Source: a virus
Length of the DNA stretch: 41,078 nt
Virus record (IMG/VR): IMGVR_UViG_3300025759_000210
Location: 1 to 41,078 of that record
Strand: one strand, 5' to 3'
The notes beneath the pieces are model-generated. The model was not told the DNA's origin. It did no database searches and saw only the letters and a program-made list of their open reading frames with translations. Below are positions 15,701 to 23,026 of the stretch, in pieces. Positions within the stretch are counted from its first letter, which is position 1, and each line of letters opens with the position of its first letter. Position numbers and translations under genes: made by a program.

Positions 15701-16134
15701 AACTTACATTAATCAGAGATACTTACACAAGTAAAAGCACTATCGGAAGGCTTTTTATTGATGGCGTAGAATTTTGCTACACCTTAGAAGATGTTGTAAG
15801 AGCTAAAGGTGTTAAGGTTTACGGAGAAACAGCCATCCCAGAAGGTAACTATTCAGTTACATTATCATATTCAAACAGATTTAAACAAGTTATGCCTTTA
15901 GTTTATAATCAAGAAGATTTAAGCGTACAAGATGGTGAGGGTGTTAGATTTGATGGTATTAGAATACATTGGGGAAATAAAGCAGAACATTCTCATGGTT
16001 GTATTTTAGTTGGATCATCTAAAGCTGTTGATTTTGTAGGTAATAGTAAAAAGACTTATAAAGAGTTGTTAGAAGTGTTAGGAGATTTTGATATAATAAA
16101 ATTAGAAGTAATAAATAAAGCTCAATTAAAATGA
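15697..16134 (+). CDS. DUF5675-like protein, possible cell-wall lysin
   Basis: A 145-residue protein matching the DUF5675 pattern. IRIHWGNKAEHSHGCILVG (His91, His98, His100, Cys102) resembles the H-x(n)-S-H-G-C active site of YkuD L,D-transpeptidases. The chemistry would target peptidoglycan, so it is the best endolysin candidate in the window. No signal peptide is visible, consistent with holin-dependent release. Overlaps both neighbours by a few bases. The lysis role is inferred from motif and context. Confidence 0.6.
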   Translation: MKLTLIRDTYTSKSTIGRLFIDGVEFCYTLEDVVRAKGVKVYGETAIPEGNYSVTLSYSNRFKQVMPLVYNQEDLSVQDGEGVRFDGIRIHWGNKAEHSHGCILVGSSKAVDFVGNSKKTYKELLEVLGDFDIIKLEVINKAQLK

Positions 16135-16397
16135 AATTTTTAGGGAATTTATTAGGTAAGGTTAACCCAGTAGAGGTTATAAAAGTTTTAAAAGGTTCAG
16201 ATGAAAGAGCTTTAAACAAAGGAATTTTAGCAATGGGGGGAAGTGGTTTGTTAATCACGTCAGGCATTGGATTAGTTACAGATGGTGCTGATTCTGAAAG
16301 TTGGTATGAGATTGTAGGAGGTGCTATTATGCTTTTAATTGGTGGTGTATTGGCTGTGTGGTTATCTAACAAGGTAGAAGATATTAAAAATAAATAA
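16131..16397 (+). CDS. Putative holin
   Basis: An 88-residue protein with two predicted membrane segments: GILAMGGSGLLITSGIGLV (residues about 31-49) and EIVGGAIMLLIGGVLAVWL (about 60-78). The N-terminus is basic and the C-terminal tail is charged (SNKVEDIKNK), as in small two-helix holins. It starts inside the preceding lysin gene and ends the late operon before tandem terminators. Confidence 0.6.
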   Translation: MKFLGNLLGKVNPVEVIKVLKGSDERALNKGILAMGGSGLLITSGIGLVTDGADSESWYEIVGGAIMLLIGGVLAVWLSNKVEDIKNK

Positions 16398-16438
16398 GGT
16401 TTTCTTAGCCCTTTCTGGGTTTTTCGTTGTTTGTGTTT

Positions 16439-16464
16439 AGAGGGGGTTGTGCCCCTCTTTTTTT
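16439..16464 (+). terminator. Strong late-operon terminator
   Basis: AGAGGGG-GTTGTG-CCCCTCT, a 7-bp stem followed by a T run. A weaker hairpin (AGCCC-TTTCT-GGGTT, 16407-16421) precedes it. Together they separate the late genes from the early region. Confidence 0.88.
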
Positions 16465-16516
16465 GTGCTTGAAAAAATATTTTTAAAAAAACTTGCTTGT
16501 ATTAAAAAATTAATAC

Positions 16517-16524
16517 TATCTTTG
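16517..16524 (+). promoter_or_regulatory. Early promoter, -7 box TATCTTTG
   Basis: TATCTTTG fits TAnnTTTG. TTG triplets at 16493-16495 and 16497-16499 lie 21 and 17 bases upstream, close to the Bacteroidetes -33 spacing. An upstream element GTATTAAAAAATTAATA is shared with the promoters near 18475 and 22511. The start of the next gene is 29 bases downstream of the box. Confidence 0.7.
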
Positions 16525-16552
16525 ATTTATCAAACACAGAAAAACACAACAA

Positions 16553-16816
16553 ATGGAAAATTTTAGAGAAACTTTAGAGAAAATTCAAACAGCAGAGAAT
16601 ACTTTTTTTCACGTTGAATTTATTAAGAAAGACGGATCATTAAGAAAGATGAACGCTAGATTAGGAGTTAAAAAAGGTGTTAAAGGTACTGGTATGGCTT
16701 ATAACCCAATAGAAAAAGGTTTACTTCCAGTTTACGACATCGACAAAGGGGCGTTCAGAATGATAAACCTTAGCACAGTAACTAAATTAGTAATTAAAAA
16801 AGAGGAGTTAATTTAA
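16553..16816 (+). CDS. Small SH3-like protein, first early gene
   Basis: An 87-residue basic protein. VEFIKKDGSLRKMNARLGV followed by a PVYDIDKGAFRMINL segment is a pattern I associate with the SH3-like small proteins often found in Bacteroidetes and crAss-like phages. The name is from memory. Its place as the first gene behind a strong promoter fits an immediate-early takeover factor, but no function is known to me. Confidence 0.6.
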   Translation: MENFRETLEKIQTAENTFFHVEFIKKDGSLRKMNARLGVKKGVKGTGMAYNPIEKGLLPVYDIDKGAFRMINLSTVTKLVIKKEELI

Positions 16817-16850
16817 GCTCCTCTATTATTAACCTATAAACATTTAAAAT

Positions 16851-17060
16851 ATGTGGATTAAAATTAAGAACACTAGAATTAACTTAACTCATGTATCAGA
16901 TTATACTTTACGTGAAAATGATATTACGTTTTATTATCCAGTTTTTACGGGAGAGGATAATGATGACCAACATTTTGAAATTATAGCCTGTGATACACCA
17001 GTAGAAGCTAAGGCGATTGTAAAGCAATTAGATGAAGCTTTAGGAGTAAAAGAATTATAA
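16851..17060 (+). CDS. Hypothetical early protein
   Basis: A 69-residue acidic protein (MWIKIKNTRINLTHVSDYTL, later TPVEAKAIVKQLDEAL). Two beta strands, a loop and a C-terminal helix are likely. No family recognised. Followed directly by a terminator. Confidence 0.6.
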   Translation: MWIKIKNTRINLTHVSDYTLRENDITFYYPVFTGEDNDDQHFEIIACDTPVEAKAIVKQLDEALGVKEL

Positions 17061-17063
17061 ACT

Positions 17064-17081
17064 AAGCCCTCCGGGGCTTTT
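17064..17081 (+). terminator. Terminator after second early gene
   Basis: AAGCCC-TCCG-GGGCTT stem-loop followed by a short T run. It probably attenuates rather than ends early transcription. Confidence 0.65.
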
Positions 17082-17099
17082 AAAACATCAAATAAGATT

Positions 17100-17309
17100 A
17101 TGACACCAAAAGACAAAGCATTGTCACTACTTGACAAAATTCAGTATGAAAGTAATGATAAAAATGAAAAAAGAAGAAACTCAAATTTAGGTTTAATATT
17201 TTGTAATGAGATTTTAGAAAGTTTCATTATCAGATTAACACCTGACCAGTTTAATTATTGGAATGAGGTTAGAAATGAATTTTATAAACTAAACAAAGAA
17301 TCAGAATGA
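17100..17309 (+). CDS. Hypothetical early protein
   Basis: A 69-residue helical protein (MTPKDKALSLLDKIQYESND, later LTPDQFNYWNEVRNEFYKL). Stop and next start overlap as ATGA at 17306-17309. No recognised family. Confidence 0.6.
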   Translation: MTPKDKALSLLDKIQYESNDKNEKRRNSNLGLIFCNEILESFIIRLTPDQFNYWNEVRNEFYKLNKESE

Positions 17310-17542
17310 AAACACCACTACAAGAATTAATGGAGTATATGGAGCAAAACCAATACTTTATAGGGAATGATTTATTAGCTAAGTATAAGGATCTACTTGA
17401 AAAGGAAAAAACAGAGTTTATTCATTGTTGGATAAGGGCATATACTAAAGATTTTATTAACCCATTAAAAGAAAGTTACTATTACCCTTTGGCTGAAGAA
17501 TATTATTACACATTTATTAACCCATTAGGTAAAAACAAGTAA
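17306..17542 (+). CDS. Hypothetical early protein
   Basis: A 78-residue, Tyr-rich helical protein (MKTPLQELMEYMEQNQYFIG; later YYYPLAEEYYYTFINPLG). Translationally coupled to the gene upstream. No recognised family. Confidence 0.6.
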   Translation: MKTPLQELMEYMEQNQYFIGNDLLAKYKDLLEKEKTEFIHCWIRAYTKDFINPLKESYYYPLAEEYYYTFINPLGKNK

Positions 17543-17605
17543 AACTATAAAACGCCACTAAACCTTAATTACTGGCAAAATATAGTAACTTTTAAAACAA
17601 CAAAT

Positions 17606-17848
17606 ATGAAAACAAAAACAATTTTATTAGGATTAGCATTGGCTTTAATGTCATGTGAAAAAGAGTATGAATCAGTAACAACAAGCTGTGAATGTGGAAC
17701 GATAGCAAATGACGGTATTAGTGGAAATAGCTATTGGATTGAAGTAAGAAACAACTGCACAAGCAATAAAAAACGTTTCTACATGGATCAAGATTTATGG
17801 ATGAACGCCCATGTTGGGGATAAAAGGTGTTATGGTTATGAATGGTAA
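17606..17848 (+). CDS. Phage-encoded lipoprotein
   Basis: An 80-residue protein with a lipoprotein signal peptide: MKTKTILLGLALALMSC, lipidated Cys17. The mature N-terminus CEKEYE resembles the surface-export signal of Bacteroidetes lipoproteins (acidic and Lys residues right after Cys), so it may be displayed on the cell surface. The mature part has four more Cys (SCEC, NNC, KRC), enough for two disulfides. Small phage lipoproteins often block superinfection at the outer membrane. That role is inferred. Confidence 0.7.
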   Translation: MKTKTILLGLALALMSCEKEYESVTTSCECGTIANDGISGNSYWIEVRNNCTSNKKRFYMDQDLWMNAHVGDKRCYGYEW

Positions 17849-17860
17849 AAAATAAATATT

Positions 17861-18055
17861 ATGAAAACAAAAAATTTAATTTACATTCTAATATCTATAG
17901 GATGGTTATTAATTATCGGCTCTTATTTTATAGAAAGCCCTATTTATGCTGACTTTGTATCAATTATTTTTTTAGTCGCTGGTGCAATAGGTGTTATTTA
18001 CTTCTTAATTATGTGCTATGTATGGATTAAACGAATTAGTAGTAAAAAAAGGTAG
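17861..18055 (+). CDS. Small two-helix membrane protein
   Basis: A 64-residue protein with two hydrophobic segments: NLIYILISIGWLLIIGSYF (residues about 5-23) and about residues 31-55 (SIIFLVAGAIGVIYFLIMCY), ending in a basic tail. It directly follows the lipoprotein gene. The two could act together at the envelope, for example in exclusion. No family recognised. Confidence 0.55.
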   Translation: MKTKNLIYILISIGWLLIIGSYFIESPIYADFVSIIFLVAGAIGVIYFLIMCYVWIKRISSKKR

Positions 18056-18452
18056 GCATTACAGCGGTTTTAGGTTTAGACCTTTTATACGTTGTAAATC
18101 TATTACAGTAGCTTTTAAGTTTACTGATTCATGCAGATACTTAGGTAATACTATACAAATGACTGAGCAGATTAATAAGCTTGTAGGATTTGGTGAAATA
18201 TTACACCACAGGAATAGTATTAGGATAGGATGGAGATATGACCCTATAAACGATATTATCAAGCTTTATACGTATGAATACAGAAATGGAGAACGTATCA
18301 TAAACCCATTAGATGAAGTTAAAATAAATCAGACTAAAAAGATAAAGCTAAAGAGTAAAAAGGTTTACTGGTTTGGGTGTTATAGATTTCCTTACTTTGG
18401 AGGTAAAGCACCTGCACCTCATGATATGAAAATAAAACTTTCTTTCTTATAG
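18018..18452 (+). CDS. Conserved-looking beta protein
   Basis: A 144-residue basic beta-rich protein. RNSIRIGWRYDPINDIIKLY and the C-terminal YFGGKAPAPHDMKIKL are motifs that I have seen in other small Bacteroidetes phage proteins; no function is attached to them. The ATG at 18018 overlaps the membrane protein gene by 38 bases and is the only upstream ATG in frame, so the start is uncertain. Confidence 0.55.
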   Translation: MYGLNELVVKKGRHYSGFRFRPFIRCKSITVAFKFTDSCRYLGNTIQMTEQINKLVGFGEILHHRNSIRIGWRYDPINDIIKLYTYEYRNGERIINPLDEVKINQTKKIKLKSKKVYWFGCYRFPYFGGKAPAPHDMKIKLSFL

Positions 18453-18474
18453 TTGTATATTAAAAAGTTATTAT

Positions 18475-18482
18475 TATATTTG
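18475..18482 (+). promoter_or_regulatory. Early promoter, -7 box TATATTTG
   Basis: Exact TATATTTG with TTG at 18453-18455, a 19-base spacer. This is the best full match to the Bacteroidetes -33/-7 promoter in the window. The upstream element ATATTAAAAAGTTATTA is shared with 22491-22511. The leader continues GTAAAACAAACAAC to the ATG at 18510. Confidence 0.8.
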
Positions 18483-18509
18483 TAAAACAAACAACAAAAA
18501 AATAACATT

Positions 18510-18755
18510 ATGACACGTACAGAAACAGTAAGATTTTATTTAGGACAAGCACAAGAAAGACCTTTTTCAGTTGAAGTAACTGGTTACTACAGTAAACCTG
18601 ATTACGACAGCCCAACAGAAGTAGATTTTGAAATATCTTCTGATTATTACGATGAAGAAAATGAATGTATTTGTAATGATCTTATTAAAAGATATGAAGC
18701 AATTAACAAAGAAGATATTAAAAGATTAGTAATAGATGAATTTCAACAATTATAA
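18510..18755 (+). CDS. Hypothetical acidic early protein
   Basis: An 81-residue acidic protein (EISSDYYDEENECICNDLIK). Possible role as a DNA mimic is only suggested by its acidity. First gene of the recombination operon. No family recognised. Confidence 0.6.
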   Translation: MTRTETVRFYLGQAQERPFSVEVTGYYSKPDYDSPTEVDFEISSDYYDEENECICNDLIKRYEAINKEDIKRLVIDEFQQL

Positions 18756-18757
18756 AC

Positions 18758-19006
18758 ATGGAAGAACAAAAGAACGATTTAGGGAGTTTTCTGATTGAGA
18801 ACTCTCATAAATCAAATGCTGAATTAGCTGAGAGCATTAGAGAAATAAAGAAGCTAAAAAACAGTCACGATAATATTGTTATTTTTCAAGAGAAAAAGTC
18901 AATATGTAAAACGGCTGAGAAACTAAACAAAATAATAAAAGCATTTAATAAAGATGCTGAGTTACAAATTAAAATAAAGAAACAAACATGGAAACAAAAG
19001 GATTAA
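18758..19006 (+). CDS. Hypothetical coiled-coil early protein
   Basis: An 82-residue helical protein (ELAESIREIKKLKNSHDN). Its 3' end overlaps the Rad52-like gene by 19 bases, so the two are probably co-translated. No recognised domain. Confidence 0.55.
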   Translation: MEEQKNDLGSFLIENSHKSNAELAESIREIKKLKNSHDNIVIFQEKKSICKTAEKLNKIIKAFNKDAELQIKIKKQTWKQKD

Positions 19007-19512
19007 GTAAAAAACTAGATGTTAGTAATATTGATTTTAAAGTGAAACAGTTAATCAAGTCTGGACCTAAAGTTATGGCTTTATTATTAGCTTATAAGGA
19101 TGCTAGAGTTGATATGAATATACTTGATGAGGTAGTAGGTCCAGAGAATTGGATGAACGATTACAAAAGAGATTCTAAAGGAGTTTTGCAATGTGGTATA
19201 GCTATTAAATTTGGTTCTGAGTGGGTTTGGAAATGGTCTAACGGTACTGAATCTATGACTGAGAAGGAAAAAGGAGAGTATTCAGATGCTTTTAAAAGAG
19301 CTGGTTATATGTGGGGTATTGGTAGACATTTATACGATTTTCCTAATTTATTTGTAGAATTAAAAGATAATGAATACTATGATAAAGGAGGTAAACCAGC
19401 AGCAACAGGTAAACTAAGACCTAATGACTGGACTTGGTTTATAGATTACGAAAAAGGTATTATAGGTGCTAGAGATAAAAATAATAATGTTAGAGTTAAT
19501 ACAAAGTTTTAG
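18988..19512 (+). CDS. Rad52/Sak-like single-strand annealing protein
   Basis: A 174-residue protein. YKDARVDMNILDEVVGPENW, GTESMTEKEKGEYSDAFKRA and YMWGIGRHLYDFP follow the phage Rad52/Rad22 (Sak) pattern: an N-terminal catalytic-like fold and the conserved S-D-A-F-K-R-A-x-x-x-x-G-I-G-R-x-L-Y motif. It should form rings on single-stranded DNA and anneal complementary strands for phage recombination. It is followed by an SSB-like protein and a RusA resolvase in the same transcript. Confidence 0.85.
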   Translation: METKGLSKKLDVSNIDFKVKQLIKSGPKVMALLLAYKDARVDMNILDEVVGPENWMNDYKRDSKGVLQCGIAIKFGSEWVWKWSNGTESMTEKEKGEYSDAFKRAGYMWGIGRHLYDFPNLFVELKDNEYYDKGGKPAATGKLRPNDWTWFIDYEKGIIGARDKNNNVRVNTKF

Positions 19513-19514
19513 TT

Positions 19515-19757
19515 ATGGCGTTTAATCCTTTTGAAGAATATATAAGCCCAGAGCAAGAGCAAATACTTGACGGGCTTTTCATGAACAGCAACAACTATTA
19601 TAATATAGATGTTGAAGAGTTAGCAAGTTTAGAAAAAGAGTTTTTTGATAACTTAGGAGGCTTAACCTCAGAAAGAGCGCAAGAAATAATAGACTATCTT
19701 AACGAAAACAAGATAGAAATGGATTTAGATAAACAGTTTAATAATCGTTTTTTATGA
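19515..19757 (+). CDS. Hypothetical acidic early protein
   Basis: An 80-residue acidic helical protein (SPEQEQILDGLFMNSN; later SERAQEIIDYLNENKIEM). Stop and next start overlap at 19754-19757. No recognised family. Confidence 0.55.
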   Translation: MAFNPFEEYISPEQEQILDGLFMNSNNYYNIDVEELASLEKEFFDNLGGLTSERAQEIIDYLNENKIEMDLDKQFNNRFL

Positions 19758-20416
19758 AAGTTTTGAATTTATACGCTTGTTTAGGTGGCAACCGTTATAA
19801 ATGGGATGAAGTAGCAGAAGAAGCTGGTATTAATTTAGATGTTACTGCTGTTGAGCTAGATACTGAGTTAGCAAAATTATATCAAGAGCGTTTCCCTAAT
19901 GATACTGTAATAGTTGCAGATGCTCATAAATATTTACTTGACAACTATAAAGAGTTTGATTTTATTTGGACTTCGCCACCTTGCCCTACTCATAGTAGAA
20001 TGAGGAAAACAAATACAGGCGAAGGTGAGAGGAAATCTAAAGCGACTTATCCTGATATGAAGTTGTACCAAGAAATATTATTATTAGAACACTTTTTTAA
20101 AGGGAAATATTGTGTTGAAAATGTAATACCTTTTTACGAGCCTTTAATACCAGCAAAGAAAAGAGATAGACATTTATATTGGACAAACTTTAATTTACCA
20201 AGTGATTTAAACGGAAGAAAGGCGAGTAACTTCATACAATCAAAAGTTAGTGATTTGAGCGACTTCCACGATTACGATTTTAGAAAGTACAAAGGAAACC
20301 AAAGAGTAGCTAAAATAGCTAGAAACTTAGTAGATTATGAAGCTGGAAGAACTATCTTTGAAACTTTCTTAGGAATACATAAACAAAAAAATGAAAATCA
20401 AAAAAGTTTATTTTAA
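19754..20416 (+). CDS. DNA (cytosine-5) methyltransferase
   Basis: A 220-residue protein with the C5-MTase motif set: motif I-like NLYACLGGNRYKW (residues 5-17), the ProCys loop SPPCPTHS with catalytic Cys77, and motif VI VENV with Glu122. The length is short for the family, which leaves little room for a target recognition domain. Phage C5-MTases usually protect DNA from host restriction. A relaxed or very short target is possible but unverified. Confidence 0.82.
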   Translation: MKVLNLYACLGGNRYKWDEVAEEAGINLDVTAVELDTELAKLYQERFPNDTVIVADAHKYLLDNYKEFDFIWTSPPCPTHSRMRKTNTGEGERKSKATYPDMKLYQEILLLEHFFKGKYCVENVIPFYEPLIPAKKRDRHLYWTNFNLPSDLNGRKASNFIQSKVSDLSDFHDYDFRKYKGNQRVAKIARNLVDYEAGRTIFETFLGIHKQKNENQKSLF

Positions 20417-20427
20417 AATTTACAACT

Positions 20428-20721
20428 ATGGATAATAATTTAGAATTTCCGAATGGGTTAATTTTTAAGCTGCCTAGAAATGGCGCACCCGAATTTGTTA
20501 AAGGCTCATTAAGTATTAAAAGAGCTGAGTTAATTCAATGGCTTAATAGTAAGTCTGATGAATGGATAAACCTTGATTTAAAAGTAGGTCAGTCTGGTAA
20601 AGCTTATGCTTCTGTAAATACTTTTAAACCTGATTCAACTAGTACGAAAAATACAAAAGTTGGTATGCCTCCACAGGTTAATATTAATGGTTTTGATACT
20701 GATTCTGATCTCCCGTTTTAA
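20428..20721 (+). CDS. Putative single-stranded DNA-binding protein
   Basis: A 97-residue protein with an OB-like beta core (LKVGQSGKAYASVNTF) and an acidic C-terminal tip ending in TDSDLPF. This mimics the SSB tip D-D-D-I-P-F that recruits replication and repair proteins. It lies two genes downstream of the Rad52-like gene. SSB function is inferred from the tip and the context. Confidence 0.6.
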   Translation: MDNNLEFPNGLIFKLPRNGAPEFVKGSLSIKRAELIQWLNSKSDEWINLDLKVGQSGKAYASVNTFKPDSTSTKNTKVGMPPQVNINGFDTDSDLPF

Positions 20722-21140
20722 TGGATAGTAAAGAGTTAGAAAAGTTAGTAGAGAGTATTGTGAAAATAATTTCATGGTACTCTCAAACTGATTCAAAAGA
20801 TGGAGATTTCTTAGCAACTGCTAAAAGAAAGTTGTTAGGGTACTCTTTTACGTTCTCTACGGCTGTTGGAGATGCTTTAGATAGTTACAATAAAGCTTAT
20901 GCTCATAGGAAGTCAGAAACAGCTCAAAAAGTATTAGAATATGTTTCTAATGGTGATGCTCAATTTAAGGCATCTATGAAAGCTGAAATAGACGTAAAAG
21001 ATATGAGGCTAGTTGAATCTGGTTATGAATCATTGTATAGACGTTTAAAAGGTCAGCAAGAAGCAATTAATAATACCATCGCTTCAATAATGCAGGATCT
21101 AAAAAGACTAGAAAACGAATTTAAACAAACTGGTAATTAA
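20721..21140 (+). CDS. Hypothetical helical protein
   Basis: A 139-residue helical protein (KRKLLGYSFTFSTAVGDALD; later LYRRLKGQQEAINNTIAS). Start and stop overlap both neighbours (TAATG), indicating a tight operon. It may serve the recombination module; I recognise no domain. Confidence 0.55.
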   Translation: MDSKELEKLVESIVKIISWYSQTDSKDGDFLATAKRKLLGYSFTFSTAVGDALDSYNKAYAHRKSETAQKVLEYVSNGDAQFKASMKAEIDVKDMRLVESGYESLYRRLKGQQEAINNTIASIMQDLKRLENEFKQTGN

Positions 21141-22063
21141 TGAAAAGGTTTTACACAATAGACGAAAATAATAAAGAAGTTTTTGATGAAAAATGGTTTA
21201 AAGAAGCTGTTGAAGAAAAAAGCTTAATAACCGTTAATAGCTTAAGTGGTGGTAAAACTTCTTCTTACATTGCTGCTAATTACCCGGCAGACTACAATAT
21301 TTTTTCATTAGTAAGAACAGACGATATTAATTGTAAGTTTCCTGATGAAAAAGTTAGGCAGATGGTTAGCGATAGATTAGGTGTAGATTTTATAGGAACT
21401 CTTGAAGAAGATGCTATTATTTATACTATGCTAGATTTAGAACAGTTTATTGGTAGTGAAATTAATTGGGTTACTGGCAAAACTTTTGAAGAAGTTATAA
21501 ATGATAAAGGGAATTATTTACCTAATATAATGTCTAGGTTTTGTACTACTGAAATGAAACTAACACCTTTATTTAATTGGTGGTTAAATAATATAAATGA
21601 GCCTATTGAAATGAGGATAGGGTTTAGAGCTTCTGAGCATAGAAGGGCTAATAATATGAAAGAAAAAACTAATTACTTAGGTTTATCAGAATTTAAACAT
21701 ATTATAGGGAAGCATAAAAACGGGAATAATAAATGGATTAAAACTGGTTGGCAGTTACCTAGTTTTCCGTTAATAGATGATGCTATTTACAAAGATAATG
21801 TAGAAGCTTTTTGGAGTAATAAAAATATTCGTTTTGCTTATATGAATAACTGTGTAGGTTGTTTTCATAGAAACGAGGCATTACTAAAGTTAATGAGTGA
21901 TAAAAACCCTAATAAGTTTGAATGGTTTTGTAATAAAGAAAAAGAAACATCTAATAGTTTTAAAAACGGAACATCATACGAAAAAATTAAAAACTCATTT
22001 AGGAATATGACTTTATTCGATGATGATTTTAATGAGTGCGATTCTGGTTACTGTGGGTTGTAA
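21140..22063 (+). CDS. PAPS reductase/DndC-like ATP-pyrophosphatase family protein
   Basis: A 307-residue protein with the PP-loop SLSGGKTSSY (residues 34-43) of adenine-nucleotide alpha hydrolases. A Cys in RFCTTEMKL (residue 135), a CVGCFH pair (238, 241) and terminal Cys (300, 305) could bind an iron-sulfur cluster or zinc. The family includes PAPS reductase, DndC and phage relatives of unknown role. In this DNA-metabolism operon a role in nucleic-acid sulfur or base modification is possible, but no dnd partner genes are present. Confidence 0.7.
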   Translation: MKRFYTIDENNKEVFDEKWFKEAVEEKSLITVNSLSGGKTSSYIAANYPADYNIFSLVRTDDINCKFPDEKVRQMVSDRLGVDFIGTLEEDAIIYTMLDLEQFIGSEINWVTGKTFEEVINDKGNYLPNIMSRFCTTEMKLTPLFNWWLNNINEPIEMRIGFRASEHRRANNMKEKTNYLGLSEFKHIIGKHKNGNNKWIKTGWQLPSFPLIDDAIYKDNVEAFWSNKNIRFAYMNNCVGCFHRNEALLKLMSDKNPNKFEWFCNKEKETSNSFKNGTSYEKIKNSFRNMTLFDDDFNECDSGYCGL

Positions 22064-22064
22064 T

Positions 22065-22430
22065 ATGAAATACACTATTTTAGGTAATGTACCATCTAAA
22101 AGTAATTGCTATAAAGTGATCAGATTAGGTAATGGATCTAATGCTAAATGCTCACTAGGTAAACAAAAGCAGTTATTAAGCTATGAGAACAGTTTTAAAC
22201 TGCAGATGTTAAACTATGAGTATAAACTTATAGAAAGTGAGTTTAAATTCGTTATAGACGTTTATTACAACTCTAGGCGTCCAGACTTAGATAATAGCTT
22301 CAAAGTTACTCTCGATATGTTGCAGAAAGTTGGAATAATCAAGAACGACAACAAATGCATTGAAATACAAGCTAGAAAGCTACTGGATAAAGAAAATCCA
22401 CGTATTGAATTTAAAGTAATACCAATCTAA
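22065..22430 (+). CDS. RusA-type Holliday junction resolvase
   Basis: A 121-residue protein. I chose the ATG at 22065, directly after the preceding TAA, rather than an in-frame ATG at 22020 that would add a sequence overlapping the preceding gene. SRRPDLDNSFKVTLDML has the paired acidic residues and Lys of RusA. It would cut four-way junctions formed by the annealing protein. It ends the operon before a terminator. Confidence 0.85.
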   Translation: MKYTILGNVPSKSNCYKVIRLGNGSNAKCSLGKQKQLLSYENSFKLQMLNYEYKLIESEFKFVIDVYYNSRRPDLDNSFKVTLDMLQKVGIIKNDNKCIEIQARKLLDKENPRIEFKVIPI

Positions 22431-22454
22431 TTTTATTTAGAATCATTTTAAATA

Positions 22455-22484
22455 AGGGCAATTTTAAACATTTTGCCCTTTTTT
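22455..22484 (+). terminator. Terminator after RusA gene
   Basis: AGGGCAA (22455-22461) pairs with TTGCCCT (22473-22479), followed by a T run. Confidence 0.82.
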
Positions 22485-22510
22485 GTTAACTGATATTAAA
22501 AAGTTATTAC

Positions 22511-22518
22511 TAATATTG
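22511..22518 (+). promoter_or_regulatory. Early promoter, -7 box TAATATTG
   Basis: TAATATTG differs from TAnnTTTG at one base. The upstream ATATTAAAAAGTTATTA is identical over 17 bases to the 18475 promoter. The leader contains AAACAAACAC before the ATG at 22544. Confidence 0.6.
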
Positions 22519-22543
22519 TAGAAGAATTTAAAACAAACACAAA

Positions 22544-22792
22544 ATGAATTTAGAAAATCAACCAATGAAAAAACAAATTGAAGCTTTAGATCACTTAAGT
22601 GATTTAGCATGGGAAATCTCAACAGCAATGAAAATAGTACAGATTCATAAAGATGATGTTGTTAAGTATGCTTTAGAACCTAACTATGTAAAGATTAGAG
22701 TAAAAGGTTTACAAGAAGCTGAAAAAGAGTTAGAAGATTTACAAAACAAGTATGATTTAGCATTAGCATATTTAAACAATTTAAACAAGTAA
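22544..22792 (+). CDS. Hypothetical early protein
   Basis: An 82-residue helical, coiled-coil-like protein (GLQEAEKELEDLQNKYDLAL). First gene of the replication operon. No recognised domain. Confidence 0.55.
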   Translation: MNLENQPMKKQIEALDHLSDLAWEISTAMKIVQIHKDDVVKYALEPNYVKIRVKGLQEAEKELEDLQNKYDLALAYLNNLNK

Positions 22793-22796
22793 GAAA

Positions 22797-23024
22797 ATGA
22801 AAAAGCAAATTATTTATAAAAGAAACGGAATGAGTTTATCATCAGGTAACTCATGGTTAACAGATATTTATGATGTTTTAGAAGAAACTGAAAACGGTTA
22901 TAAGGCTGTATTGGTTAGTACTAATGATCCTTTTAATGATACAAAAAAAGGGGAAGTGCGAGAGATGACTCATGTAAAAATAGCAAGATGCTATGGAATG
23001 GAAGTAGTAGAAATAACAGAATAA
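22797..23024 (+). CDS. Hypothetical early protein
   Basis: A 75-residue beta-rich protein (IYDVLEETENGYKAVLVSTN). No recognised domain. Four bases separate it from the preceding stop. Confidence 0.55.
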   Translation: MKKQIIYKRNGMSLSSGNSWLTDIYDVLEETENGYKAVLVSTNDPFNDTKKGEVREMTHVKIARCYGMEVVEITE

Positions 23025-23026
23025 TT

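Noticed and set aside
16019-16372. 117-codon minus-strand frame over the lysin and holin genes
   Set aside because: Antisense to two well supported genes; composition typical of a shadow frame.
22020-22064. Longer start for the RusA gene
   Set aside because: The additional 15 residues overlap the preceding gene, and the ATG at 22065 follows that stop directly.
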